A model generated the notes under the pieces. The model was not told where the DNA came from and ran no database searches. It saw only the letters and a program-made list of their open reading frames with translations. This document shows, in pieces, positions 28,955 to 37,358 of a stretch of 50,311 bases of DNA. Made by a program: the position numbers and the translations under genes. The stretch is from a bacterium (lineage in GTDB: Bacteria; Verrucomicrobiota; Verrucomicrobiia; Limisphaerales; J093), in NCBI GenBank assembly GCA_021823625.1, contig JAKANS010000015.1, positions 1 to 50,311 of the forward strand, given 5' to 3'. The stretch's first letter is position 1. Every line of letters begins with the position of its first letter.

Positions 28955-29665
28955 ATGAAGCTAACCGTTAGAGATGTGTCCGAAATGTTGGATGTTTCGG
29001 AAAAGACGGTTTACCGCTGGCTCAGTGACGGGAAGTTGCCTGCCTACCGCATGAGCGGCCAGTATCGGTTCAGCCGGGCCGAGGTTTTGGAGTGGGCCAC
29101 CGCCAATAAACTGAACATTTCGGTCGGCGCCTTGCAGGAGGCTGAAAATCCAAACCAGCCCCTGCCGACACTTCCCGAGGCGCTCCAGGCGGGCGGTATC
29201 TTCTACCGAATTGGAGGCACAGACGTGGAATCGGTGCTGCGCAGCGTCGTGGAGGTGGTGCGGCTGCCGGATGAGGTGGACCGGGAGTTCCTGCTGCAAG
29301 CGCTGCTCGCTCGCGAGCAACTGGCCTCGACCGGCATTGGCGACGGCATTGCGGTTCCCCACGTGCGCAATCCGATCGTGTTGCATGTGGACAAGCCGTT
29401 GGTTTCGTTGTGCTTTCTGGAACGCCCCATCGACTTCGGCGCGCTGGACGGCCAGCCGGTGCAGGCGTTGTTCACCTTGATCAGCCCGAGCGCCCGGGCG
29501 CACCTGCATCTGCTCTCCCGATTGTCGTTTGCACTGCGGGACGCGGAGGTCAAAGCGCTGGTGCTGCGGCAGTCGGTTCGCGAGGAGCTGTTCGAGTCCA
29601 TCCGGCGTAGCAGTGCCCACCTGCCACTGCCAGAGCTTCGAGAGGTTCAACCCGCGAATGAGTAA
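28955..29665 (+). CDS. HTH (excisionase-type) and PTS EIIA domain fusion protein, copy 1
   Basis: The protein has 236 residues. Residues 1-52 are an excisionase/MerR-like DNA-binding domain (LTVRDVSEMLDVSEKTVYRWLSDGKLPAYRMSGQYRFSRAEV). Residues about 75-230 are a PTS EIIA domain of the fructose/Ntr type, with the phosphorylatable His136 in GDGIAVPHVRNP and the C-terminal LISPSARAHLHLLSRLSFAL. EIIA domains accept phosphate from HPr. The fusion suggests a DNA-binding protein whose activity depends on phosphorylation state. It lies 63 bases upstream of a HyfB-like gene on the same strand and opposite the V-ATPase operon. A role as regulator of one or both operons is inferred. Confidence 0.85.
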   Translation: MKLTVRDVSEMLDVSEKTVYRWLSDGKLPAYRMSGQYRFSRAEVLEWATANKLNISVGALQEAENPNQPLPTLPEALQAGGIFYRIGGTDVESVLRSVVEVVRLPDEVDREFLLQALLAREQLASTGIGDGIAVPHVRNPIVLHVDKPLVSLCFLERPIDFGALDGQPVQALFTLISPSARAHLHLLSRLSFALRDAEVKALVLRQSVREELFESIRRSSAHLPLPELREVQPANE

Positions 29666-29716
29666 CTCCCGGAAATTGTCATTGCCCGTCCTGCGCACCG
29701 ACCCGGACAAGCCGGG

Positions 29717-29722
29717 GGAGGT
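29717..29722 (+). promoter_or_regulatory. Strong ribosome binding site of hyfB copy 1
   Basis: GGAGGT at 29717-29722 lies 6 bases before ATG 29729 and fixes that start. It is preceded by three more G residues. Confidence 0.6.
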
Positions 29723-29728
29723 GCGGCC

Positions 29729-31675
29729 ATGACTCCGGGCCTGCTCCTGGCAACTTCGGCGTGTGGCATCCTTCTCAGTTTGACCGGCGCGTTTCGCGCG
29801 CCGCGTTGGTGGTTGGCGACCTCGCTCGTGAGCACGTTGACGGCTCTCGCCGCGGCTGCGTGGGTGTTGGCCACCGGCGGCGCGTGGGAATGGCGGAGCG
29901 CGTTCCTCATCGGCGGCGAAGGCGTGCATCTGCGACTGGATGGCGTGAGCGCCTTGTTTCTGGCCCTGCTGGCCGTGGTGGGCGGAGCTGGGGCCGCCTA
30001 TTCGCGGGAATATTGGGCGGACCCGGCACATCCCGCCTCCGCGAGGTTGGGTCGATGGTGGTGGAGTACGCTGCTGCTGTGCATGGGGCTGTTGTTGCTG
30101 TGCTCGAATGGACTGCATTTTCTCATCGCCTGGGAGTTGTTCGCCCTGTGCGCCTACTTCCTGATCACCCTGGATGGACAACGACGCGAGGTGCGCGCCG
30201 CCGGCTGGCTCTACCTCGCCGCCTCGCACGCGGGCACGCTGGCGTTGTTCGCGTTCTTCTCGCTGCTGGCGGCCCGCACCGGGAGCTGGGATCTCGGCCC
30301 GATGCGCGAGCAGGCGAATTTGGCGCCGTTGTTCTGGCTGGCCTTGTTTGGGTTTGGCGTGAAGGGAGGCGTTTTTCCCCTGCACATCTGGCTGCCGTCG
30401 GCGCACGCAAACGCGCCGAGCCATGTCTCGGCGATTCTGTCAGGAGTGGCAATCAAGATGGGCATCTACGGCATCGTGCGGTTCAGCGGTTGGCTGCCGG
30501 TACCGCCGGCGGCGGGCTGGCTGGTGACCACGCTGGGCGTGGTGAGCGCGGTGTTGGGTGTGGCTTTTGCGCTGGGACAGCACGACCTCAAGCGGCTGCT
30601 CGCATATCACAGCGTCGAGAACATCGGGATCATTCTGATGGGGGTGGGATTCGCGATGGTGGCCACGGCGCACGGCCAGGCGGCCTGGGGCGCGCTGGCG
30701 CTGGCCGGCGGTTTGTTGCATGTCTGGAACCACGGCCTGTTCAAGTCGCTGTTGTTCCTCGGGGCCGGATCGGTGCTGCACGCCACCGGCACGCGTGAGA
30801 TGAGCCGGCTCGGCGGGCTGTGGCGGGTAATGCCGTGGACGGCGTCGCTGTTCGCGCTCGGCGCGGCGGCGATTTCCGGGTTGCCGCCCCTGAACGGGTT
30901 CGTGAGCGAATGGCTGGTGTATTTGGGAATGTTCGATGCGCTCAATCAGCCGGGCGCGGCGGTGGTGGTGGCCATTCCGGCCATCGTGCTGCTGGCCATG
31001 ACCGGGGCGCTGGCGCTCGCGTGCTTTGTGAAGGTGTGTGGCGTGGTGTTCCTCGGCGCGTCGCGTTCGCCGGCAGCCGGACACGCACACGAGTGTGGCC
31101 CTTGGATGCGCGGCCCCATGCTGGTGCTGGCGGCGGGTTGTGTGGCCATTGGCCTGGCGCCGTTCGTCTTTTGGCCGGCGTTGCATACCGCGGTGGCGGC
31201 GTGGCGGGGCACGTGGACAGACGTCCCGGCGCCGGAATCCTTGACCACGCTCGGCCTGTTCCACGTGGCGTTGGCCGCGTTGGCGGCCGTGGCGGCCGCG
31301 TGGCTATGGCGGCGCGCGCACCGGGGCGGCTGGGCACGCGCTGGGACTTGGGACTGTGGCTATGCCGCACCCACAGCGCGCATGCAATACACGGCGGGGT
31401 CTTTCGCCAGCATCATCACGGAGTGGTTTGCCTGGATTCTGCGGCCGGAGCGACACGCGCATCGCCCTGAAGAGGCGTTCCCCCGGCGGGCAGCCTTTGA
31501 AGAGCACACGCCGGAAACGGTGCTCGAGCGGGTCATCCAGCCGTGCGCGCGATTGGTGATGTGGCTATCCGGAGGGGCCCGACGGCTGCAACACGGACGG
31601 ACACACGCGTACATCCTTTACTTGATTCTCGGCCTGGCCGCGGTGGCGGTCCTCACGCTCGCGTGGGGCCGGTGA
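29729..31675 (+). CDS. hyfB: HyfB/NuoL-like proton-translocating membrane subunit, set 1 copy a
   Basis: This is an antiporter-like subunit of a Hyf/Hyc-type complex, 648 residues, with about 14-16 membrane segments. Conserved features of the family are the helix with acidic residue WELFALCAYFLITL, the broken-helix region FGFGVKGGVFPLHIWLPSAHANAPSHVSAILSG with its lysine, the second lysine helix after HDLKRLLAYHSVENIGII, and PPLNGFVSEWLVY. The C-terminal part, WDCGYAAPTARMQYTAGSFAS, is the HyfB/HycC-type ending. It probably moves protons or sodium across the inner membrane when coupled to the other subunits. Its closest relative is the next HyfB gene at 32427, which is very similar. Confidence 0.88.
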   Translation: MTPGLLLATSACGILLSLTGAFRAPRWWLATSLVSTLTALAAAAWVLATGGAWEWRSAFLIGGEGVHLRLDGVSALFLALLAVVGGAGAAYSREYWADPAHPASARLGRWWWSTLLLCMGLLLLCSNGLHFLIAWELFALCAYFLITLDGQRREVRAAGWLYLAASHAGTLALFAFFSLLAARTGSWDLGPMREQANLAPLFWLALFGFGVKGGVFPLHIWLPSAHANAPSHVSAILSGVAIKMGIYGIVRFSGWLPVPPAAGWLVTTLGVVSAVLGVAFALGQHDLKRLLAYHSVENIGIILMGVGFAMVATAHGQAAWGALALAGGLLHVWNHGLFKSLLFLGAGSVLHATGTREMSRLGGLWRVMPWTASLFALGAAAISGLPPLNGFVSEWLVYLGMFDALNQPGAAVVVAIPAIVLLAMTGALALACFVKVCGVVFLGASRSPAAGHAHECGPWMRGPMLVLAAGCVAIGLAPFVFWPALHTAVAAWRGTWTDVPAPESLTTLGLFHVALAALAAVAAAWLWRRAHRGGWARAGTWDCGYAAPTARMQYTAGSFASIITEWFAWILRPERHAHRPEEAFPRRAAFEEHTPETVLERVIQPCARLVMWLSGGARRLQHGRTHAYILYLILGLAAVAVLTLAWGR

Positions 31676-31722
31676 AGCGACACGAATCCGGACCGGATCG
31701 CAGCCCAGACTGCTGACAACAC

Positions 31723-32430
31723 ATGTATTTGAATTTGATCGAACTCGCCGAGTCGTTCGGCGTTTCGGAAAAAGTCGTCGAAGACTGGATTCGCGACGAG
31801 GGGCTGCCGCATGTGCAGGATCGCGGGCGGTTGTTGTTCGACCGCGCGCGGGTGGCCCACTGGGCCGCCGCGCACGGACTGACCGCACGGGCGGGTTTCC
31901 TCGCTCCCGAGAACGGGGCTTTCACGAGCGGTCTGGCGCTGGCGCCAATGCTACGGGCCGGCGGAATCTGGCGCGACGTTCCCGCCTCCAGCGTGACCGA
32001 AGTCCTCGAACGCGTCATTGCGGGATTGTCGGCGGTTCCCCAGCCGGTGCGGGCGTTGCTGGCGCAGCGCTTGCGAGTCAAGGGCGGCATCAACTGGGCG
32101 CCGGTGGGTGGCGGTTTTGCGCTGCCGCACTTCAGCACCCGCGTCACCTTGGGCCGCGACGCCGGCATGGTCGCGCTGCTCCTGTTGCGCGAAGCGCTCC
32201 CGCTGGCCGGGCGGCCGCCCGACGGCGTGTCGGTGACGCGGCTGTTCTTCTTCATCCCGCCTTCGCCGCGGGCGCACCTGGACACGCTGGCCCGGCTTAG
32301 CCGCGCGGTCGCGCAGGGGCCGCTGCGTGGGTTGGTGGAACGCGGTGCGCCGGACGAGGAACTTCTGCAGGCGCTGGCGGCGGCCGACGCCTCGGGCGGT
32401 GCTGAGACCAAGCGCGAAAAGCGATCATGA
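31723..32430 (+). CDS. HTH (excisionase-type) and PTS EIIA domain fusion protein, copy 2
   Basis: The protein has 235 residues with the same plan as the protein at 28955. The N-terminal HTH is LNLIELAESFGVSEKVVEDWIRDEGLPHVQDRGRLLFDRARVAHWA, and the EIIA domain follows (about 75-225) with its histidine at the identical position, His136, in GGGFALPHFSTR. FFIPPSPRAHLDTLARLSRAV matches the conserved C-terminal helix region. Outside these landmarks it has diverged strongly from copy 1. Its stop overlaps the next gene's start (ATGA at 32427-32430), so it is translationally coupled to the second HyfB. It is probably a paralogous regulator or a cytoplasmic partner of the complex; HTH specificity is unknown. 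Confidence 0.83.
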   Translation: MYLNLIELAESFGVSEKVVEDWIRDEGLPHVQDRGRLLFDRARVAHWAAAHGLTARAGFLAPENGAFTSGLALAPMLRAGGIWRDVPASSVTEVLERVIAGLSAVPQPVRALLAQRLRVKGGINWAPVGGGFALPHFSTRVTLGRDAGMVALLLLREALPLAGRPPDGVSVTRLFFFIPPSPRAHLDTLARLSRAVAQGPLRGLVERGAPDEELLQALAAADASGGAETKREKRS

Positions 32431-34376
32431 CCATGGACCGGCTCATTGTGTTTGCGATCCTGGTGCTGGTGGCTGCCGCGCTGAGCGGACCGCGCCTCCC
32501 GCGCGTGTGGCTCGCGCTGACACTGGCCGGCACGGCGGCCTTTCTCGGGGCCGCTCTCTGGGCGTTGGGCGGTGGCACCGAGTGGGATTGGCGAAGCGGT
32601 TTTGCGTTGGGCAACGAGCGAGTGCATCTGCGGCTCGACGCGGTCAGCGCCTGGTTTCTGGCGCTGGTGGCGGTCGTGGGCGGCGCCGGGGCGGTGTATG
32701 CCCGCGGGTATTGGCCGGATCGCGAGCGGCCTGAATCGGCCGGGCGCGGCCGGGGTTGGTGGAGCACTCTGATCCTTTGCCTGGGACTGGTCCTGCTGTG
32801 CGCCAACGGGCTTCATTTCCTGATGGCGTGGGAGGCCTTCGCCTTGTCGGCGTATTTCCTGATCACGCTCGAACGAGAACGGCGCGAAACGCGGGCCGCG
32901 GGCTGGCTCTACCTGGCGGCGTCGCACGCGGGAACGCTCGGGCTGTTCGCTTTCTTCTCTCTGCTGGCCGCGCGCACGGGAAGCTGGGAACTCGGTCCCA
33001 TGCGGGATCATCCCGAGCTGGCCCCGCTGTTCTGGGTGGCTTTGTTCGGTTTCGGCGTGAAGGCCGGCCTGTTCCCGCTGCACATCTGGCTGCCGTCGGC
33101 GCACGCGAACGCCCCGAGCCACGTCTCGGCGATCATGTCGGGAGTGGCGATCAAGATGGGACTTTACGGTCTGATCCGCTTCAGCGGCTGGCTCCCGATG
33201 CCGGCGGGCGCGGGGTGGGCGGTGCTGGCGCTGGGGGCGGCGAGCGCGGTGCTGGGCGCAGCGTTCGCGCTCGCGCAAAACGACCTCAAGCGGCTGCTCG
33301 CTTATTGCTCGGTGGAAAACATGGGCGTGATCCTGATCGGCTGGGGCGCCGGCCTGCTGGGCGCGGCGAACGGCGACACCGCCTGGGGCCGCCTGGCGAT
33401 GGCGGGGGCGCTCCTGCACGTGTGGAATCACGGCCTGTTCAAATCGCTGCTCTTCTTCGGCGCCGGCTCCGTGCTGCACGCCACCGGCACGCGGGAAATG
33501 AGCCGGATGGGCGGACTGTGGCGCGCCCTGCCGTGGACGGCGGGTTTGTTCGCCTTCGGCTCCGTGGCAATTTCGGCACTGCCCCCACTGAACGGCTTTG
33601 TCAGCGAATGGCTGGTTTATCTGGGGTTGCTCGAGGCGGCGGCTGGCCATGCGCCGGTTGCCGTCGCCACCCTGCCGGCCACCATCGCGTTGGGCGTGAC
33701 CGGGGCGCTCGCGCTGGCGGCGTTTGTGAAGGCGGCGACGGTGGTGTTCCTCGGAGCCCCGCGCACCCAGACCGCGGCGCACGCGCATGAATGCGGCTGG
33801 TGGATGCGCGCGCCCATGCTGGGTCTGGCCGCGGCCTGCACTCTCGTTGCGCTGGCACCGGCGGCGGTCTGGCCTCTCCTCCAGCAGCCGCTGGCCGCGT
33901 GGAACTCTGCCTGGCTCGGCGGTGAACCGCCAGCTCCGCTCGCCACGCTGGGTCCGGTACAGCTCGCGCTGGCGGTCGTGGTCGCGGCGACGGCGGTGGC
34001 GTTGTGGCTTCGCACGCGGACGAACGGCCTGCGCCGGGCGCTCACCTGGGATTGCGGTTACGCGGCGCCAACGGCCCGGATGCAATACACCGGCGGCTCG
34101 TTTGCCGCGCTGGCGGTCGGCTGGTTCGCCTGGGTGTTGCGACCGCAACGCCAGTTGCGCTGGCCCCGCGGAACTTTTCCGCGCCGCGCCGACCATGTGG
34201 AGCGCATTCCGGAAACCGTGCTGGAGCGGGCGATCGGGCCCGTGAGCAACGTGGTCATGTCCGCGTCGGCCTGGGTGCGCCGGCGCCAGCAAGGGCATTT
34301 GCCGGATTACATTTTGTATCTCGTGGCCGGACTCGCGGCCGTGGGTGGGCTGGTTGTTTTGGGGAGCGTGCGATGA
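32427..34376 (+). CDS. hyfB: HyfB/NuoL-like proton-translocating membrane subunit, set 1 copy b
   Basis: The protein has 649 residues and is a tandem paralogue of the gene at 29729. Long stretches are nearly identical, for example GFGVKAGLFPLHIWLPSAHA, SGVAIKMGLYGLIRFSGWLP and TREMSRMGGLWRALPWTA. It has the same layout of membrane helices, the same intramembrane lysines and acidic residues, and the same C-terminal ending WDCGYAAPTARMQYTGGSFA. It overlaps the preceding HTH-EIIA gene by 4 bases and the following hyfC by 4 bases (ATGA at 34373-34376). Two HyfB-like subunits per complex would give an extra ion-translocating module compared with standard Hyf. Confidence 0.9.
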   Translation: MTMDRLIVFAILVLVAAALSGPRLPRVWLALTLAGTAAFLGAALWALGGGTEWDWRSGFALGNERVHLRLDAVSAWFLALVAVVGGAGAVYARGYWPDRERPESAGRGRGWWSTLILCLGLVLLCANGLHFLMAWEAFALSAYFLITLERERRETRAAGWLYLAASHAGTLGLFAFFSLLAARTGSWELGPMRDHPELAPLFWVALFGFGVKAGLFPLHIWLPSAHANAPSHVSAIMSGVAIKMGLYGLIRFSGWLPMPAGAGWAVLALGAASAVLGAAFALAQNDLKRLLAYCSVENMGVILIGWGAGLLGAANGDTAWGRLAMAGALLHVWNHGLFKSLLFFGAGSVLHATGTREMSRMGGLWRALPWTAGLFAFGSVAISALPPLNGFVSEWLVYLGLLEAAAGHAPVAVATLPATIALGVTGALALAAFVKAATVVFLGAPRTQTAAHAHECGWWMRAPMLGLAAACTLVALAPAAVWPLLQQPLAAWNSAWLGGEPPAPLATLGPVQLALAVVVAATAVALWLRTRTNGLRRALTWDCGYAAPTARMQYTGGSFAALAVGWFAWVLRPQRQLRWPRGTFPRRADHVERIPETVLERAIGPVSNVVMSASAWVRRRQQGHLPDYILYLVAGLAAVGGLVVLGSVR

Positions 34377-35281
34377 TCTCGATACTCGAATTCCTCGCCC
34401 GGCTCGCAGTGTGGCTGGTGTTGGCGCCGCTGCTGCCGGGCATCATCAACAAGGTGAAAGCCTGGGTGGCCGGGCGGCGCGGTCCGCCGGTCCTGCAACT
34501 CTACTACGACCTGGCGCGGCTGTGGCGCAAGGGCGTCGTCTTGAGCACGCTCGCCTCGCCGGGATTTATCGCCGGGCCGGCGGTGGCCTGGGTGGCGGTG
34601 CTGGCGGCGGCGTTGCTGCTGCCGCTGGGTCCGTTGGGCACGTCGCTGAGTTTTCGCGGAGACGTCATCCTGTTGGTTTATCTGCTGGCGCTGGCCCGCT
34701 TCTGCACCGCGTGGGCGGCGCTGGAAACCGGCTCGGCCTTCGAAGGCATGGGCGCGGCGCGCGAGGTGAGCTATGCGGTGCTGGCCGAGGCGGCGGTGAT
34801 CACGGCGGTGCTCACCTTGAGCCTGCAAACCCGGAGCGTCTCGCTGAGCGCAATGCTCGCTCCCTCGGCCGGCACCGGCGCGGTGCTGCTGGCGGTTGGG
34901 CTGTTCACGGTGCTGCTGGCGGAAAACTGCCGGGTTCCGTTCGACGACCCGAACACGCACCTCGAACTGACGATGATCCACGCGGTGCTGGTGCTGGACC
35001 ACAGCGGGCCACCGTTGGCGGCGATCCTGCACGGGGCGGCGATGAAGCTGCTGCTGTTCTCCGTCCTGCTGGTGCAGGCGGTGCTGCCGGTGGGGGAACT
35101 GCCGCTGGTTGCGGCGGCCGGGGCCCTGATCGGGGGCGTGCTGGTCGTAACCGTGGCGGTCGGGCTCGTGGAGTCGTTCCTGGCCCGCTATGCGTTTCGC
35201 CGGGTGCCGTTGCTGCTGACGACGGCGTTTCTGCTCTGCGTGTTTGCCCTGCTGATTGCGTGGAAAGGAGGCGCGGCGTGA
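34373..35281 (+). CDS. hyfC: HyfC/HycD (NuoH-like) membrane subunit, set 1
   Basis: The protein has 302 residues and about eight membrane segments; it anchors the peripheral arm to the membrane arm, as NuoH does in complex I. Family landmarks are LAPLLPGIINKVKAWVAGRRGPP near the start, ETGSAFEGMGAAREV, and AENCRVPFDDPNTHLELTMIH. After MIH the family normally has Glu (as in set 2, MIHEAMLLEYSG), but this copy reads MIHAVLVLDHSG. The start ATG 34373 overlaps the hyfB stop; the longer upstream frame is a shadow. Confidence 0.92.
   Translation: MISILEFLARLAVWLVLAPLLPGIINKVKAWVAGRRGPPVLQLYYDLARLWRKGVVLSTLASPGFIAGPAVAWVAVLAAALLLPLGPLGTSLSFRGDVILLVYLLALARFCTAWAALETGSAFEGMGAAREVSYAVLAEAAVITAVLTLSLQTRSVSLSAMLAPSAGTGAVLLAVGLFTVLLAENCRVPFDDPNTHLELTMIHAVLVLDHSGPPLAAILHGAAMKLLLFSVLLVQAVLPVGELPLVAAAGALIGGVLVVTVAVGLVESFLARYAFRRVPLLLTTAFLLCVFALLIAWKGGAA
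35265..35271 (+). promoter_or_regulatory. Ribosome binding site that fixes the GTG start of hyfE
   Basis: AAGGAGG at 35265-35271, six bases before GTG 35278, lies inside the end of hyfC. It explains efficient initiation at a GTG codon that overlaps the hyfC stop. Confidence 0.65.
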
Positions 35282-35919
35282 GCGACTGGCTGAATCTTCT
35301 GATTGGGCTGGCAATGGGCTTGAACCTGGTCGCACTGGGCACCAGCCGATTACCGTCGTTGATCCGCGTCGCCGCGCTGCAAGGCATGGTGCTGGGCATC
35401 ATGCCGCTGGTGATCGAACACGAACTGCGCCTGATGGTGCTGGTGATCGCGGCTGCCACGGTGGCCATGAAGGGGCTGGTGATTCCCGCGCTGCTGCGTC
35501 GGGCGATGCGCACGGCCAACATTGACCGCGATCTTTATCCCCTGATCGGTTTCCTGCCGTCGTTGCTGCTCGGCGCGGCGGGGATGATCGGCGCCGTGGT
35601 GCTGGCGCGCCGGCTCCCCTTGCTGCCGGAGCATCGCGAATCCCTGCTGGTGGCCGGCGCGCTGGCGTCCGTGCTCACGGGCCTGCTGTTGCTGATCGGA
35701 CGGTCCAAGGCCATCTCGCAAGTCTGCGGCTACCTGATCCTGGAAAACGGCATCTACCTTTTCGGTTTGCTGCTGATCCATTCGACCCCCTTGCTGGTCG
35801 AAGGCGGCATCCTCCTGGACCTGACCGTGGCCGTGTTTGTGACCGGCATCATCGTGGACCGCATCCAACGGGCGTTCGACTCGCTCGACACGCGGAAACT
35901 GACCGTGCTCCGAGAATGA
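35278..35919 (+). CDS. hyfE: HyfE membrane subunit, set 1
   Basis: The protein has 213 residues and about six or seven membrane helices. It matches hydrogenase-4 component E: VAALQGMVLGIMPLVIEHE, AMKGLVIPALLRRAM, QVCGYLILENGIYLFGLLL and the closing GGILLDLTVAVFVTGIIVDRIQRAFDSLDT. HyfE corresponds to a fused NuoK/NuoJ-like module of the membrane arm. The start is GTG 35278, overlapping the hyfC stop (GTGA), and its stop overlaps the hyfF ATG. Confidence 0.88.
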   Translation: MSDWLNLLIGLAMGLNLVALGTSRLPSLIRVAALQGMVLGIMPLVIEHELRLMVLVIAAATVAMKGLVIPALLRRAMRTANIDRDLYPLIGFLPSLLLGAAGMIGAVVLARRLPLLPEHRESLLVAGALASVLTGLLLLIGRSKAISQVCGYLILENGIYLFGLLLIHSTPLLVEGGILLDLTVAVFVTGIIVDRIQRAFDSLDTRKLTVLRE

Positions 35920-37358
35920 AAGAACTGCTTTTGATCGTCGTGCCGCTGGTGGCGGCGGCTGGGGCGGCCCTCTGGCCCCACGACCGCACGCGCCCCTGGT
36001 TTTTGCCGGCGGCCGGGCTGGCGCATTCGCTCCTGGCGTTCTGGCTGCTGTTCCATCCACCCGCGGTCCCGTTCCATCCGTGGCTTGGCTACGATCCGCT
36101 GGCCCGGGCGATGTTGCCGGCGGTTTCACTGCTCTTCCTGGGCTGCGCGGCCTATGGCGTGCCGTACTTGCGCCTGCGCGCGGAACGTCCAAACCGCGTC
36201 TTTGTGGCGGGCCTCCTCGCGGCGCTGGGCCTGATGAGTGCGGCACACATGGCGCGGCACCTCGGTCTGCTGTGGATTGCGACCGAGGCGGTGACGTTGT
36301 CCTCCGTGCCGCTGCTGCACTTCAACAACACGCCCCGCGCCTTCGAGGCGACGTGGAAATACCTGCTCGTCGGCGGCACCGGCATCGCGCTCTCCTTGCT
36401 GGGCTCGTTCTGCCTGGGCTACGCCTCGTTGCACGGCGGCGGGGCGGGCGATCTGACGTTCGCGGCGTTGATGGCCCAAGGCACCGGGCTGTCCCGACCG
36501 TGGGTGTTGATCGCCTGGGTGCTGCTGTTGGTCGGCTACGGCACCAAGATGGGCCTGGCGCCGATGCACACCTGGAAACCGGATGCTTACGGCGAAGCAC
36601 CGGGCATTGTCGGCGCGATGCTCGCCGGCGGGGTGACCACCGTGGCCTTCACGGCCGTGCTGCGCGTGCGCGCGGTGGTGGAGGCCGCGGGCGCCGGCGG
36701 GGTCGCCAGCCGGACGCTGCTGGTCATCGGGTTGTTCTCCACGCTGGTGGCCGCGCTGTTCCTGCTTTCCGCCCGCGATTTCAAACGGATGCTGGCCTAC
36801 TCGAGCGTCGAGCACATGGGCATCCTGAGCTTCGGCGCGGCGCTGGGCGGTGTCGGTTTGTGGGCGGCGTTCTTCCACGTGTGGAACAACAGCATGACCA
36901 AAGGCGCGCTCTTCCTGAGTGCGGGCAACCTCCGCCGCGCGGCCGGCGGGCGAACCATCGACGAAGTCAGCGGCATGTCGGTCATCACCCCGCGCTCGGC
37001 GGCGCTGTTCGTGGCGGGGCTGTTTGCGGTGACGGCCTGTCCGCCGTTCGGCCCGTTTTTCAGCGAGTTGCTCATTGTGAAGAGCGCCTTCGCCACCGGG
37101 CACGGGTGGGGCGCGGCCTTCTTCCTGGTCTGTCTGCTGCTGGCGTTTTTCGGCCTGACCCGGGTGGTGTTTGCCATCGTGTATGGCCGGCCGCGCACCG
37201 CGGCGCGCAAGATGGACCCGCGGTTCCGGGAAACCCTCGCCGTGATTGTGCCGCCGGTGGTGTTGCTGCTGCTGTCGCTGGGGCTGGGCCTGGCCACGCC
37301 GGACGTGTTGCGCGAGGCGTGGACGGCGGCGGTCCGACAACTCTCCCCCACGCCATGA
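35916..37358 (+). CDS. hyfF: HyfF (NuoN/M-like) membrane subunit, set 1
   Basis: The protein has 480 residues and about 14 membrane segments; it is an antiporter-like subunit of the hydrogenase-4 F type. Landmarks are GLLWIATEAVTLSSVPLLHF with the acidic residue, VGYGTKMGLAPMHTWKPDAYGEAPG with the intramembrane lysine, RDFKRMLAYSSVEHMGI, and ACPPFGPFFSELLIVKSAF. It overlaps both neighbours by 4 bases. The long antisense frames here are shadows. Confidence 0.92.
   Translation: MKELLLIVVPLVAAAGAALWPHDRTRPWFLPAAGLAHSLLAFWLLFHPPAVPFHPWLGYDPLARAMLPAVSLLFLGCAAYGVPYLRLRAERPNRVFVAGLLAALGLMSAAHMARHLGLLWIATEAVTLSSVPLLHFNNTPRAFEATWKYLLVGGTGIALSLLGSFCLGYASLHGGGAGDLTFAALMAQGTGLSRPWVLIAWVLLLVGYGTKMGLAPMHTWKPDAYGEAPGIVGAMLAGGVTTVAFTAVLRVRAVVEAAGAGGVASRTLLVIGLFSTLVAALFLLSARDFKRMLAYSSVEHMGILSFGAALGGVGLWAAFFHVWNNSMTKGALFLSAGNLRRAAGGRTIDEVSGMSVITPRSAALFVAGLFAVTACPPFGPFFSELLIVKSAFATGHGWGAAFFLVCLLLAFFGLTRVVFAIVYGRPRTAARKMDPRFRETLAVIVPPVVLLLLSLGLGLATPDVLREAWTAAVRQLSPTP

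Noticed and set aside
29659-29732. Possible 24-residue peptide gene between the first HTH-EIIA gene and hyfB
   Set aside because: It starts with ATG and its stop overlaps the hyfB start, but no ribosome site or conservation can be shown; more likely leader sequence.
31653-34298. 881-codon minus-strand frame opposite the second hyfB
   Set aside because: Arg/Gln/Pro-rich antisense of membrane-protein codons; no domain.
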